A stretch of 35,533 nt of DNA. It comes from CBDUBH01 sp965365345 (GTDB lineage: Bacteria > Bacteroidota > Ignavibacteria > Ignavibacteriales > SURF-24). Positions 1 through 8,384 of the stretch are shown piece after piece; position 1 is the first letter of the stretch; every line of letters starts with the position of its first letter. The stretch covers positions 1 to 35,533 of the forward strand of contig CBDUBH010000031.1 in the NCBI GenBank assembly GCA_965365345.1, given 5' to 3'. A program made the position numbers and the translations under genes. The notes under the pieces were generated by a model. The model had not been told where the DNA came from. It was given only the letters and a program-made list of their open reading frames with translations, and ran no database searches.

Positions 1-178
1 TAATTTTTTCTTCAGTTGTATTTAAATGAATTTTGTTTTCATCAAAATTATTTTGCGAATTAATAAAATGATTCGATGATATTTCCAGACTATCACGCTG
101 AACAGAATATTGCGCACTTGCGGTTAAATTGAAAATTAAAATCGAAAAAATCAAAAATAAAAATTTATTCGTAAGCAT
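1..178 (-). CDS. Exported protein, N-terminal part only (cut by window edge)
   Basis: An open frame reads from an ATG at 178 to the window edge without a stop, giving 59 residues. It starts MLTNKFLFLIFSILIF and shows a short polar start, a hydrophobic core of about 17 residues and a likely signal-peptidase I site at ASA|Q near residue 22. The residues after it are polar and rich in Ser, Asn and Glu. The start overlaps the last 14 bases of the upstream propeller lipoprotein gene, which suggests translational coupling in one operon with the barrel and lipoprotein genes. The family cannot be recognised from this fragment; a periplasmic or surface protein is an inference from the signal peptide. 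Confidence 0.7.
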   Translation of the reverse strand, partial: MLTNKFLFLIFSILIFNLTASAQYSVQRDSLEISSNHFINSQNNFDENKIHLNTTEEKI

Positions 179-1304
179 AAATTTGACCGTCATCTGTTCC
201 GATGATTAAAATATTTTTATAAAATACAGGCGATAGTTTTACTCTTTTATCAAACTGAATTTCTTTATCAATACTTCCGTTTTCTACGTTAACAAAAATT
301 ATCCTTTTATTTAAATCCGGCTGCACAAGATAATTATTAAATAAAAGCGGGGTTGTATTCATTATTCCATTTGAACTTGTTTGCCAAATTTTTTCGCCCG
401 TATGCTTATTTAATTTATAAATATTTCCGCGCAAATTTGAAATGTATAAAAATTTATCGTCTATAACAGGAATCAAATTTATTTTATCGCCTGATGAATA
501 TTCCCATTTTAACGTAAGATCATTTTTATTGAGTGCAATTACTTTACCTTCGGTTGTTGCAGTAAAAATATTTGTTCGGTCATTTGTAAATCCGCCTTGA
601 ACTAAAATTCCGGCATCTTTTTTCAAAATTATCTTACCGGATTTTTCATCGATCAATAATATTTCACCTTTGGAATTTCCGACAATAATTTTACTATCAA
701 TTAAGGATGAAACTGAATAAATTTTTTCTTCAATATCTGTCTTCCAGATTTCATTTAAACCAAAATCATATTTTATGATATTTCCGTTATCGGTAAAGAT
801 CAGAATTCCGTCTATTAATTTTACCGGCTCGGTTGAAACTGATTCTTCAATTTTCTTTTCAGAAATTTCTTTTCCCGTTGAATAATTAAATTTTTTCAAA
901 AAAGTATTTTGCGAATTTACTTTTTTGAGAATGTAAATAATTTCCAATCCGTTTATTAAAATTGCATTTGCAATACTTCCCTTTTCTTTTATTACTCCTG
1001 CTTTATTCCCGTTTTCAAGATTGATAGCATAAATTCTTCCGGAAAGATCCGGAACAAAAATGTAATTTCCATGCGCCGTAATTGAAGTTGAATTAAAACT
1101 TCCGTTGATCTTTGTTTTCCATTTTACCTGAATTGAAGTGTCAATTTTTTCATTTATGAAAAAATTTCTTGCCGGAGTTTTCCCGAACATTTCAAATGAA
1201 AATTCATTTTTTTTTGCATCCTTTAAATGAAGTTTTTTTGTGCATCCACATGTAAATAAAAGCGCAACTGTGAAAATTAAAATGATCAATTTTATTTTCT
1301 TCAT
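165..1304 (-). CDS. PQQ-like beta-propeller lipoprotein (BamB-like)
   Basis: The 379-residue protein begins with a lysine-rich start, a hydrophobic stretch (residues 6-18) and TCGC, so Cys19 or Cys21 is a likely lipidation site. The rest is a repeating beta pattern: blocks such as GRIYAINLENG, GEILLIDEKSG, GKVIALNKND, GNIYKLNKHTGEKIW and GQIYAYE recur about every 40 residues, typical of a PQQ/WD40-like propeller such as BamB. The start codon follows directly on the stop of the Omp85-barrel gene (TAAATG), so the two are surely co-transcribed. BamB itself is an outer-membrane lipoprotein that assists barrel assembly. A partner role for the adjacent barrel protein is an inference, and other propeller lipoproteins have different tasks. 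Confidence 0.85.
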   Translation of the reverse strand: MKKIKLIILIFTVALLFTCGCTKKLHLKDAKKNEFSFEMFGKTPARNFFINEKIDTSIQVKWKTKINGSFNSTSITAHGNYIFVPDLSGRIYAINLENGNKAGVIKEKGSIANAILINGLEIIYILKKVNSQNTFLKKFNYSTGKEISEKKIEESVSTEPVKLIDGILIFTDNGNIIKYDFGLNEIWKTDIEEKIYSVSSLIDSKIIVGNSKGEILLIDEKSGKIILKKDAGILVQGGFTNDRTNIFTATTEGKVIALNKNDLTLKWEYSSGDKINLIPVIDDKFLYISNLRGNIYKLNKHTGEKIWQTSSNGIMNTTPLLFNNYLVQPDLNKRIIFVNVENGSIDKEIQFDKRVKLSPVFYKNILIIGTDDGQIYAYE

Positions 1305-4112
1305 TTAGAAATCCCATCCGAAAAAGAATTGATAGAAAAGTTTCGGTTGAAATTCGGTAAAATTCTTTTCGATCTTTTTACCGATATCATAACGCAAAGA
1401 AAGTGCATTAAAAAGATTTATGCGAACTCCGAAACCAACGCTTCCCAATGTTTCTCTGTAATCTTCATCCCACGCGCCACCCATATCAAAAAAGAATGCG
1501 CCGCGAATATAAGGAAATCCAAGATCCAATATCGGGAATCGCAAATAAATAAGATCGATCAGAGGAAATCTGTATTCAAGCGAAGTGAGCCAGAGCTTTT
1601 CACCTCGGATTGACCAACGCCGCCAACCGCGAAGATCCCAGCTTCCGCCCATAAAATAACGCCGTGCTTCTTTACCTTCGTTGTAAAACATTGCTGCGCG
1701 GAATGCTAGACCTGATCTTAATGTTAAACGTAAATAATCCCGGTAATCCGCAATTACTGTAAAATAATTTACGTTCCCGAATTTTACATCACTTGTGTAA
1801 GCAAGAAGTAAACGCGCGCGCATTCCGTCAAGCGGTCCGGTTGGTCCCCAAAGTGAATTATCAACAACATACGAAATTGAATTTGAAAGAAGCAGCGCTT
1901 TTCGTTCAATTAAATTGTAAATAATTTGCTTGTCTGAATTTACGATTGATGAACTCACTTCAAATCTTTTAAATTTTGATAACGGATAAAACAAAGTGAA
2001 ATATCCGCCGAAACTTCTTTCATAAAAGTATTCATCGGTATCGCGAATATCGTATCTTCTTCCGCTAAAATTAAAAATTCCGTATGAGTGATTTGTCCTT
2101 GTTCCTAAATTTGCTTTTGAAAGTGCAACGTTAAAACTCTTCAGAAAATCACTTTGAACTTCGGCTGTGTTATAAATAGTAATGAAATAATTATCATTAC
2201 CTAAAATATCGCTTAATGAAAGAAAAGCCCCACCGCGGGTGCCGAAAATAGGATCTGTTGTAACCTGACTTTGCGCGTAATCCAAAGTATATTTATTTTC
2301 AAATTCGATCTTTCCTTTTTCGCCGGCTAAATTTAATTTTTCAGCGACCCAATTTTCTCCGGCTAAATTAAAATCAAATGCAAAATAATTATTTACTGAA
2401 TCCTTAAATTTATTAAGATCAACATCATAAAGTTGAAATGAAAATTTATCAAAAGCAGCACCAATAATTCTATTTGAATCAGCAATAGAAAATTCAAACA
2501 TTCCGGTAGTTAAATTTGTAATTTGCCGCATTCCTGTTGAGCCATTTGCAGAATCTTTTTCAAGCGACCATAAATTTCTATTTCCGTTCAGATCCGAAAT
2601 GAAATAAAGTTTATTATCAATTTTTGAAAAAAGCGGCGAACTGAAATTTGCATCTGCGTAAGTTAAATATGAAATTGATTTATCATTAAGATTGAAAGTA
2701 AACAAATTTGTCTTTTGCGTAAATACACCCGAAGTTCTGTTTGATGCAAAAACTATTGAAGAATCATTTACAAAAACCGGATCAACATCGCTGTAGTAAT
2801 CGTTTGTTAATCTTGTAAGATTTTTATTTTGAAAATCATAAACAAAAATATCTGAAAATGCTTTATTATCAATTGCGTTAAAAATTAATTTTGATCCGTC
2901 ATCAGACCATTTTGGTGATGAGATGCTTATAATTTCATCATTTTTGTAAGTATGAATTAATTCTTCTTTCCCGGTTGAATAAAAATGAATTACATCGGTT
3001 GCGCCGGATTTTGTAATGAATGCAAGAATTCCATCTTTGGAAATTGCTAGTGAAGCATCAAGTAAATGAAATGCTTCAAATATTTCTTCTTTTTCACCTT
3101 TTACGATCAATTCCGGTTTATCTTTTTTTCTATCTTTATCTAATTTCAATTTGTAAATTGAAGAATATCCGTCAATATTTCCGATGAAGTAAACAAATTC
3201 TTCATTATTCTTTTTGAAATATGCCGGTGAAAAATGAAATCCTTTTTCTGTCAATTCTTTTGCCGCAATTTTCGGCGGAATTTTGGTCTTAAGCATCGGA
3301 TAATATTTTTGCTTCAAAAAGTAAAGCCATTCTTCATCAATTTCTTCAATTGATTTTCCGATTGTAAATTCGATCACCTGATTAAAATTTTTAAACATCC
3401 AGAAATTTTCGAGCATGTAATAAACTTTTTCTTCACCGTATTTTTCGGCAACAAACTCAAGGAAATTTTGTCCTTCTTTGTACATTAAAAACGTTCCGAA
3501 AATCGCATAAATATTTTTGATACCGACAAAATAATTATTCAGGACAGCATCACTCATAACCATTTCCGCTTGCGTATCCCAATTGGTTGACCAAAATTCG
3601 GCAAGTCCTTCCACGAACCAAAGCGGCGGCATCCTATCGGTTGTAATTCTTCTATCTTTTAAAACTCTGTAAACTTTATTCATCATAAAAACGTGAACAA
3701 GTTCGTGACGTATCACATGCCGGAATCCTTCCAAAGTTCCGAGGTACGGAATTACAACTCTTCCTTTTAAAAATTCAAAAAATCCGCCAACTCCTTCAGG
3801 AATAAAGCCGGGAGTTGTGTTTGTTTGTTGAAAATGAATATGAGTGTTATAAAAAATAAGAGGAATTCTGCGGGTAACAACATCATTGAATTTTACTTTC
3901 AGATCTGAATACGCTTCCTCGGCATAAAAAGCTCCGATCTCTGCCATTTCAGTAAAATCGCTGTAATAATAAATATCAAAATGTTCGGTTTTTAACACTT
4001 TCCAATCGAATTCATTATACTGAACTTTATTCCTTCCGAAGAAGTAAAATTGCGAGAACAAAATTTGCGGAATAAATAATGCGATAAGCAATATTATCTT
4101 TTTATTTTTCAA
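1305..4112 (-). CDS. Zinc-peptidase / TolB-propeller / Omp85-type outer-membrane barrel fusion protein
   Basis: The 935-residue protein has three parts. A signal peptide (about residues 1-20, cut near FSQ) is followed by a gluzincin-like peptidase domain with HELVH at 136-140 and a second glutamate in FVEGLAEF (Glu168), the expected zinc ligands. Residues about 290-590 contain TolB/PD40-type strands (for example SPKWSDDGSKLIFNA, DPVFVNDSSIVFASNR). The last 330 residues look like an Omp85 surface-antigen barrel, with FMGGSWDLRGW at 820-830 matching the conserved L6 loop motif, and an aromatic C-terminal strand ending FFFGWDF. The start must be TTG at 4112, because a stop lies just upstream and no ATG fits. 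It heads an operon with the propeller lipoprotein. The substrate is unknown. Confidence 0.85.
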   Translation of the reverse strand: MKNKKIILLIALFIPQILFSQFYFFGRNKVQYNEFDWKVLKTEHFDIYYYSDFTEMAEIGAFYAEEAYSDLKVKFNDVVTRRIPLIFYNTHIHFQQTNTTPGFIPEGVGGFFEFLKGRVVIPYLGTLEGFRHVIRHELVHVFMMNKVYRVLKDRRITTDRMPPLWFVEGLAEFWSTNWDTQAEMVMSDAVLNNYFVGIKNIYAIFGTFLMYKEGQNFLEFVAEKYGEEKVYYMLENFWMFKNFNQVIEFTIGKSIEEIDEEWLYFLKQKYYPMLKTKIPPKIAAKELTEKGFHFSPAYFKKNNEEFVYFIGNIDGYSSIYKLKLDKDRKKDKPELIVKGEKEEIFEAFHLLDASLAISKDGILAFITKSGATDVIHFYSTGKEELIHTYKNDEIISISSPKWSDDGSKLIFNAIDNKAFSDIFVYDFQNKNLTRLTNDYYSDVDPVFVNDSSIVFASNRTSGVFTQKTNLFTFNLNDKSISYLTYADANFSSPLFSKIDNKLYFISDLNGNRNLWSLEKDSANGSTGMRQITNLTTGMFEFSIADSNRIIGAAFDKFSFQLYDVDLNKFKDSVNNYFAFDFNLAGENWVAEKLNLAGEKGKIEFENKYTLDYAQSQVTTDPIFGTRGGAFLSLSDILGNDNYFITIYNTAEVQSDFLKSFNVALSKANLGTRTNHSYGIFNFSGRRYDIRDTDEYFYERSFGGYFTLFYPLSKFKRFEVSSSIVNSDKQIIYNLIERKALLLSNSISYVVDNSLWGPTGPLDGMRARLLLAYTSDVKFGNVNYFTVIADYRDYLRLTLRSGLAFRAAMFYNEGKEARRYFMGGSWDLRGWRRWSIRGEKLWLTSLEYRFPLIDLIYLRFPILDLGFPYIRGAFFFDMGGAWDEDYRETLGSVGFGVRINLFNALSLRYDIGKKIEKNFTEFQPKLFYQFFFGWDF

Positions 4113-4167
4113 TTTGTTCTTTCAAAAATTATTTTTGTAGAAGAATATTTTTCCCCGAAATTTTTGC

Positions 4168-4248
4168 AGATGGGAATTTTTATTTTATAAATTACATAAT
4201 TCTTAATCCAAGATTTTCAAGGTTAAAATAAAATTTGAAATCCCATCT
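4168..4248. repeat. Imperfect inverted repeat upstream of the barrel gene
   Basis: AGATGGGA at 4168-4175 is mirrored by TCCCATCT at 4241-4248, and the adjoining AT-rich arms (ATTTTTATTTTA against TAAAATAAAATTTG) also pair with one small offset. The element lies in the 155-base gap between ptsI and the barrel gene. No long T-run follows on the minus strand, so a rho-independent terminator is doubtful. It could be a leader structure or a repeat remnant. Confidence 0.5.
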
Positions 4249-4267
4249 TTAATTTTGTGCGGAGATT

Positions 4268-6028
4268 TCAAATTATATCTTTTGTTTCCTTAATCAAATT
4301 ATCCAAAAAGAATTTCTCAATTCTGATCTTTATTTCTTCAGCAGTGGAAAGTTTTAAACATTCACCGGCAAGTGCTTTTGCATTTTCGTATGAAATATTT
4401 CTGATGATCTTTTTTATGTAAGGAATTGCTGAAGGCGAAGCGCTGATCGAGTCTAATCCCATTCCGACAAGCAGCGGAACAGCAATCGTATCGGCAGCCA
4501 TTTCACCGCACATGCTGACTTTTGCACTTCCTAATTTCGCATGTCTGATTACAAAATCAATTGTCTTAATTATAGCCGGATGAAATTCATCATAAAGTTC
4601 AGCGACTGTATCATTCCCTCTATCAACAGCCATCATAAATTGAATCAGATCGTTTGTGCCGATGCTTAAAAAATTTACTTCGCGTGCCATTTCTTCAGAA
4701 AGCACTGCAGCAGAAGGAACTTCGATCATTACACCTAAATTCATTTCATTATCAAATTTGATGTGGGCTTTTTTTAATTCCTTTTTGCATTCGTTGATAA
4801 GCGCAACGCTTTTTCTTATTTCACTTATCGAAGAGATCATCGGAAGCATGAATTTTATATTTTTGTGCAGTGAAGCGCGAAGTACAGCTCTGATCTGCGA
4901 TTTGAAAATTTCATCGTTATCGAGCAAAAATCTTATTCCACGCCATCCTAAAAAAGGATTCGGTTCTTTTATATCTTGTGGTAAAAATTTATCGCCCCCA
5001 ACATCAAAAGCTCTAATGATTACGGTATCAGGATAAACTTTTTCTGCAAACTGTGTGTAAACTTCAACTTGTTCTTCTTCATCAGGAAAAGTTACAAGTT
5101 CACCAAAAATTTGTTCGGTTCGCAAAAGTCCTATTCCCTTTGCTCCGTTTTGAAAAAGAAATTCTATTTCATCAGGAAGATCAATATTTCCGCGTAAGAT
5201 AATTTCTCTGCCATCGGTTGTAATTGCGGGCTCATCTTTAAATTCCGCTAATTCTTTATCGAGTTTATTCAGATTGGAAATTTTTTGTCTGTAAAATTCA
5301 AGTTGTTCTTGAGTTGGTTTTAAAATTACTTCGCCGTGAAATCCATCAATAATTACAATATCATCATTTTCAATTCGGGTTGTAGCATCATGAGTTCCAA
5401 CCACAGCGGGAATTTTCAACGAACGTGCGACAATTGCCGCGTGCGAAGTTAATCCGCCGAAATCTGTTATGTAGCCGGTAACATTGTTCCGCGAAAGCAC
5501 AATTGTATCGGATGGAGTCAAATTTGGTGAAACGATAATTACTTCTTCTTTTGAAAGTCTGGAAGTAAGTTTTTTCTTTTGAAGATTTCTTATAATTCTG
5601 TTTTTTATATCTTCAATATCGTGCGAACGTTCATTCATATACGGCTCTTTTGCAGATGCCATTATCATTTGATATTTTGATATTTCATCATTTACAATAA
5701 ATTCAGGCGCACGTTTTTCTTCTTTAATTCTTTTAATGATTGTATTAATTAAGATCGGATCATCAAGCACCATCATTTGTGCTTCAAAAATTGCTGCTCT
5801 TTTTTCACCCATTTTTTCAGTGGCGATATTAAAAATTTTTTTAAGCTCGTATTTTGATCTTTCAAGGGCTTCATGAAGAATTGAAATTGCTTCATCAACG
5901 TCTTCAACAAAGCTGTCTTTAATTTCTAAATTTTCTCTTGAATAAAGATAAACTTTGCCGATTGCAACTCCGGGAGCCGCAGCAATTCCTCTTAACATAT
6001 TCGGTGATTTTTGTTTTTTAGTTTTCAC
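4268..6028 (-). CDS. ptsI: Phosphoenolpyruvate-protein phosphotransferase (PTS enzyme I)
   Basis: Enzyme I takes phosphate from phosphoenolpyruvate and passes it to HPr in the cytoplasm. The 586-residue length is normal for the family. The N-terminal HPr-binding helices are followed by the phospho-histidine motif GGLTSHAAIVARS with His196. The C-terminal PEP-binding barrel shows GIGLLRTEQI, GWRGIRF, the IGTNDLIQF signature and the active-site cysteine in VSMCGEMAAD. The start is GTG at 6028 and overlaps the ptsH stop as GTGA, so expression should follow HPr. No enzyme II gene is present in the window, so whether the system imports sugars or acts only in regulation cannot be told here. Confidence 0.97.
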   Translation of the reverse strand: MKTKKQKSPNMLRGIAAAPGVAIGKVYLYSRENLEIKDSFVEDVDEAISILHEALERSKYELKKIFNIATEKMGEKRAAIFEAQMMVLDDPILINTIIKRIKEEKRAPEFIVNDEISKYQMIMASAKEPYMNERSHDIEDIKNRIIRNLQKKKLTSRLSKEEVIIVSPNLTPSDTIVLSRNNVTGYITDFGGLTSHAAIVARSLKIPAVVGTHDATTRIENDDIVIIDGFHGEVILKPTQEQLEFYRQKISNLNKLDKELAEFKDEPAITTDGREIILRGNIDLPDEIEFLFQNGAKGIGLLRTEQIFGELVTFPDEEEQVEVYTQFAEKVYPDTVIIRAFDVGGDKFLPQDIKEPNPFLGWRGIRFLLDNDEIFKSQIRAVLRASLHKNIKFMLPMISSISEIRKSVALINECKKELKKAHIKFDNEMNLGVMIEVPSAAVLSEEMAREVNFLSIGTNDLIQFMMAVDRGNDTVAELYDEFHPAIIKTIDFVIRHAKLGSAKVSMCGEMAADTIAVPLLVGMGLDSISASPSAIPYIKKIIRNISYENAKALAGECLKLSTAEEIKIRIEKFFLDNLIKETKDII

Positions 6029-6291
6029 AATTCGTCAAACCCCCGGTTGAAATAATCCATAATTTCATTTGCGGCTTCCTGCTCATCTTCACCTTCAAAA
6101 GTTAATAAAAGTTCAGATCCTTTTTCAGCAGCCAAAGTCATAACTCCTATGATGCTTTTACCGTTTATCGAAAATCCGTCTTTTGCTATATAAAATTCGC
6201 ATTTATATTTTGCGGCAAGTTTAACCAAAGTTGCCGCCGGACGTGTATGTAATCCCGCGTTATTTATGATCTTAACTTTTTCTTCAATCAT
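6025..6291 (-). CDS. ptsH: Phosphocarrier protein HPr
   Basis: This 88-residue protein has the HPr active site AGLHTRPA with the histidine at exactly position 15, and the regulatory site NGKSIIGVM with serine at exactly position 46. His15 carries phosphate from enzyme I. Ser46 is the target of HPr kinase/phosphorylase in bacteria that have it; that kinase gene is not in this window. The gene overlaps the polyprenyl synthase gene upstream (ATGA) and ptsI downstream (GTGA), so the three are translated as a coupled set. The identification is secure; a sugar-transport versus regulatory role is open. Confidence 0.97.
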   Translation of the reverse strand: MIEEKVKIINNAGLHTRPAATLVKLAAKYKCEFYIAKDGFSINGKSIIGVMTLAAEKGSELLLTFEGEDEQEAANEIMDYFNRGFDEL

Positions 6292-7298
6292 TTATTTCTC
6301 TTTAAAAGTGTATCGGCAAGCCAAATCAAAGTTTCTCTTTCGTTCTCGTGTTTTATTAAAGATAACTGTTTAAGAGCAATTTTGGTATATCTTTCAATTT
6401 CTTTTTTTGTTTCGTCAATAACACCAAGTTTTTTGTAAAGTTCTCTGTATTCATCTACCTGATCTTCACGAATTCCTTTATTCTTAATCACATCTTTAAA
6501 TGATTTCAGATTTTTTCCCTTTGCTTTTTCCAAAGCTTTTAAAAACAGAAATGTTTTTTTTCCTTCAATAAGATCGCCGCCGATCTTTTTCCCGAATTCG
6601 GCTTCATCTGCCATAATATCCAAAAGATCATCCTGAATTTGAAAAGCCAATCCAAGATTTTTTCCGAATTTTGAAAGTGCCGAAATTTCTTCTTTTGTTC
6701 CGCCGCCGATTTGCGCACCGATTGAACAGCATACTTCCAAAAGCGCAGCAGTTTTCTTTTGGATCATCACTAAATATTCTTTTATCGAAACATAATTTCT
6801 GATTTCAAATTCTTTATCTAAACTTTGACCTTCACAAACTTCTACAATTCCCTGGGTAAAAGTAGAAAGAACTGATTTATCGTTTTCTTTACAATCTTTT
6901 AAAAGATTTTCATAAGCGATGGCAATTAAACTATCGCCGGCCAAAATTGCAGTGCTCAAATCATATTTTTTGTGAAGCGTAATTCTGCCGCGGCGTTTAT
7001 CGGCGTTATCCATAATATCATCGTGAACCAAAGTGAAATTATGAAAAAGTTCAACTGCTAATGCAGCATTATAAACTTGATCAAAACTTCCGCCTGCGGC
7101 TTTTGCAGAAAGTAAAACCAAAAGCGGACGCAATCTTTTTCCGCCGCTTTGTATAATATAATCGCACGGTTCATAAAGTGAAACCGGCTTTTTATTTTTC
7201 AGAAGTTTACTGATTTTCGATTCAATTATTTTTCTTTGCTCTTCATAAATTTTATTAAAACCGGAGAAATTTTGATCAGTTGTTTTATTTGATTTCAA
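6288..7298 (-). CDS. All-trans polyprenyl diphosphate synthase
   Basis: The 336-residue protein belongs to the trans-isoprenyl diphosphate synthase family, which joins isopentenyl diphosphate units to an allylic primer. The first aspartate-rich motif is DDIMD at 93-97 (in HNFTLVHDDIMDNADKRRG), the second is QDDLLD near residue 220, and SGGKRLRP at 51-58 is the usual substrate-binding segment. Product chain length cannot be set from sequence alone: farnesyl, geranylgeranyl or a longer quinone side chain are all possible. The start is TTG at 7298, overlapping the fni stop as TTGA with a GAGAGGA ribosome site six bases upstream. No other in-frame start would keep the N-terminal helices. It follows the isomerase that supplies its substrate. 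Confidence 0.93.
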   Translation of the reverse strand: MKSNKTTDQNFSGFNKIYEEQRKIIESKISKLLKNKKPVSLYEPCDYIIQSGGKRLRPLLVLLSAKAAGGSFDQVYNAALAVELFHNFTLVHDDIMDNADKRRGRITLHKKYDLSTAILAGDSLIAIAYENLLKDCKENDKSVLSTFTQGIVEVCEGQSLDKEFEIRNYVSIKEYLVMIQKKTAALLEVCCSIGAQIGGGTKEEISALSKFGKNLGLAFQIQDDLLDIMADEAEFGKKIGGDLIEGKKTFLFLKALEKAKGKNLKSFKDVIKNKGIREDQVDEYRELYKKLGVIDETKKEIERYTKIALKQLSLIKHENERETLIWLADTLLKRNK

Positions 7299-8338
7299 TA
7301 GAATTCCTCTCTTATAATTAATTTGCTGTTTTTGAAATCGGAAAGATTTTGTTTGCCGGTTAAAAACATAATTCGTTTTAAAGTTTCAAACCAATCAATT
7401 ATTAAATTTTTTACGCCTTCAATTTTATTCTTCTCAAGTTCCTGTAAAATTATTCTTGCCGATGCCGAAAAATCAGCTCCTAGCGCAAAAGATTTTGCAA
7501 GATCAACTCCGTTATTGATTCCGCCTGAAGCAATCAAAAGAAAATCATTTTTCTTTTTCAATTTTTTAATCTCTTTTATGCAGTACGAAGTCGGAATTCC
7601 CCACTCCCAAAAATAATCATCTTTATATTCTTTGTTGCGTAAAATTTCCACAGCAGACCAGCTCGTTCCGCCTGCTCCGGCAACATCAATTCCTTTTACG
7701 CCTGCGTCAAGCAGATCTTTAGCTGCCTGTTTTGAAATTCCCGCGCCAACTTCTTTGGCAATTATCGGAACTGAAATTTCATTACAAATTTTTTCAATTG
7801 AATTTAGAAGACCGTGAAAATTCGGTTCTCCGTTTTTCTGTATCAATTCCTGAAGCGGATTTATATGGATCACAAACGAATCTGCTTCAATGATTTCAAT
7901 AAGATATTTAATTTTATCGGATGATTTTAATTGAACGATTTGCGCCGCGCCGAGATTGCCTAAAACAGGAACATTTGCGGCATTTTTTCTAATGATCTTA
8001 TAAGATGATAAATGATCACTGTTTTCAAGCGCCTGTCTTTGACTTCCAACTCCGATCGGAATATTAAGTTCGCTAGCGGCAATTGCAAGTTTTGCATTTA
8101 TATTTTCTGCTTCCGAAGTGCCGCCCGTCATACAAGAAATCATGAAAGGATAATTTACTTCTTTGCCGAAAAATTTTTCCTTTAAATTTATTTTTTCAAT
8201 TTCAACTTCCGTAGGCGCGTAATGAATAAAATCATATTTATCAAATCCATTCGTTTTTTCTTTAAACGCAACCGAATCGGTTAAGCATAATTCTATATGT
8301 TCTTTTTTTCTTTGTGAAGTTGGGTTTTGTTTTTTCAT
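7295..8338 (-). CDS. fni: Isopentenyl-diphosphate delta-isomerase, type 2 (FMN-dependent)
   Basis: This 347-residue protein matches the type 2 isomerase, which interconverts isopentenyl and dimethylallyl diphosphate using reduced FMN. Typical segments are RKKEHIELC near the N-terminus, SCMTGGTSEA, IGVGSQRQALE, HINPLQELIQKNGEPNF, and the flavin-phosphate region GIDVAGAGGTSW with ASGGINNGVDLAKS. It has no relation to the type 1 Nudix isomerase. The gene lies 46 bases downstream of the PabB-PabC gene and overlaps the polyprenyl synthase gene by four bases, so isomerisation and chain elongation are co-expressed. Confidence 0.95.
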   Translation of the reverse strand: MKKQNPTSQRKKEHIELCLTDSVAFKEKTNGFDKYDFIHYAPTEVEIEKINLKEKFFGKEVNYPFMISCMTGGTSEAENINAKLAIAASELNIPIGVGSQRQALENSDHLSSYKIIRKNAANVPVLGNLGAAQIVQLKSSDKIKYLIEIIEADSFVIHINPLQELIQKNGEPNFHGLLNSIEKICNEISVPIIAKEVGAGISKQAAKDLLDAGVKGIDVAGAGGTSWSAVEILRNKEYKDDYFWEWGIPTSYCIKEIKKLKKKNDFLLIASGGINNGVDLAKSFALGADFSASARIILQELEKNKIEGVKNLIIDWFETLKRIMFLTGKQNLSDFKNSKLIIREEFY

Positions 8339-8384
8339 AATTTCGCTGGTTTTAAAATAAAATATAACATTTTAAATTTAAATT

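Noticed and set aside
7323..7817. Two plus-strand frames inside fni (97 and 61 codons)
   Set aside because: They are mirror frames of a clear enzyme gene, with no ribosome sites and no family features.
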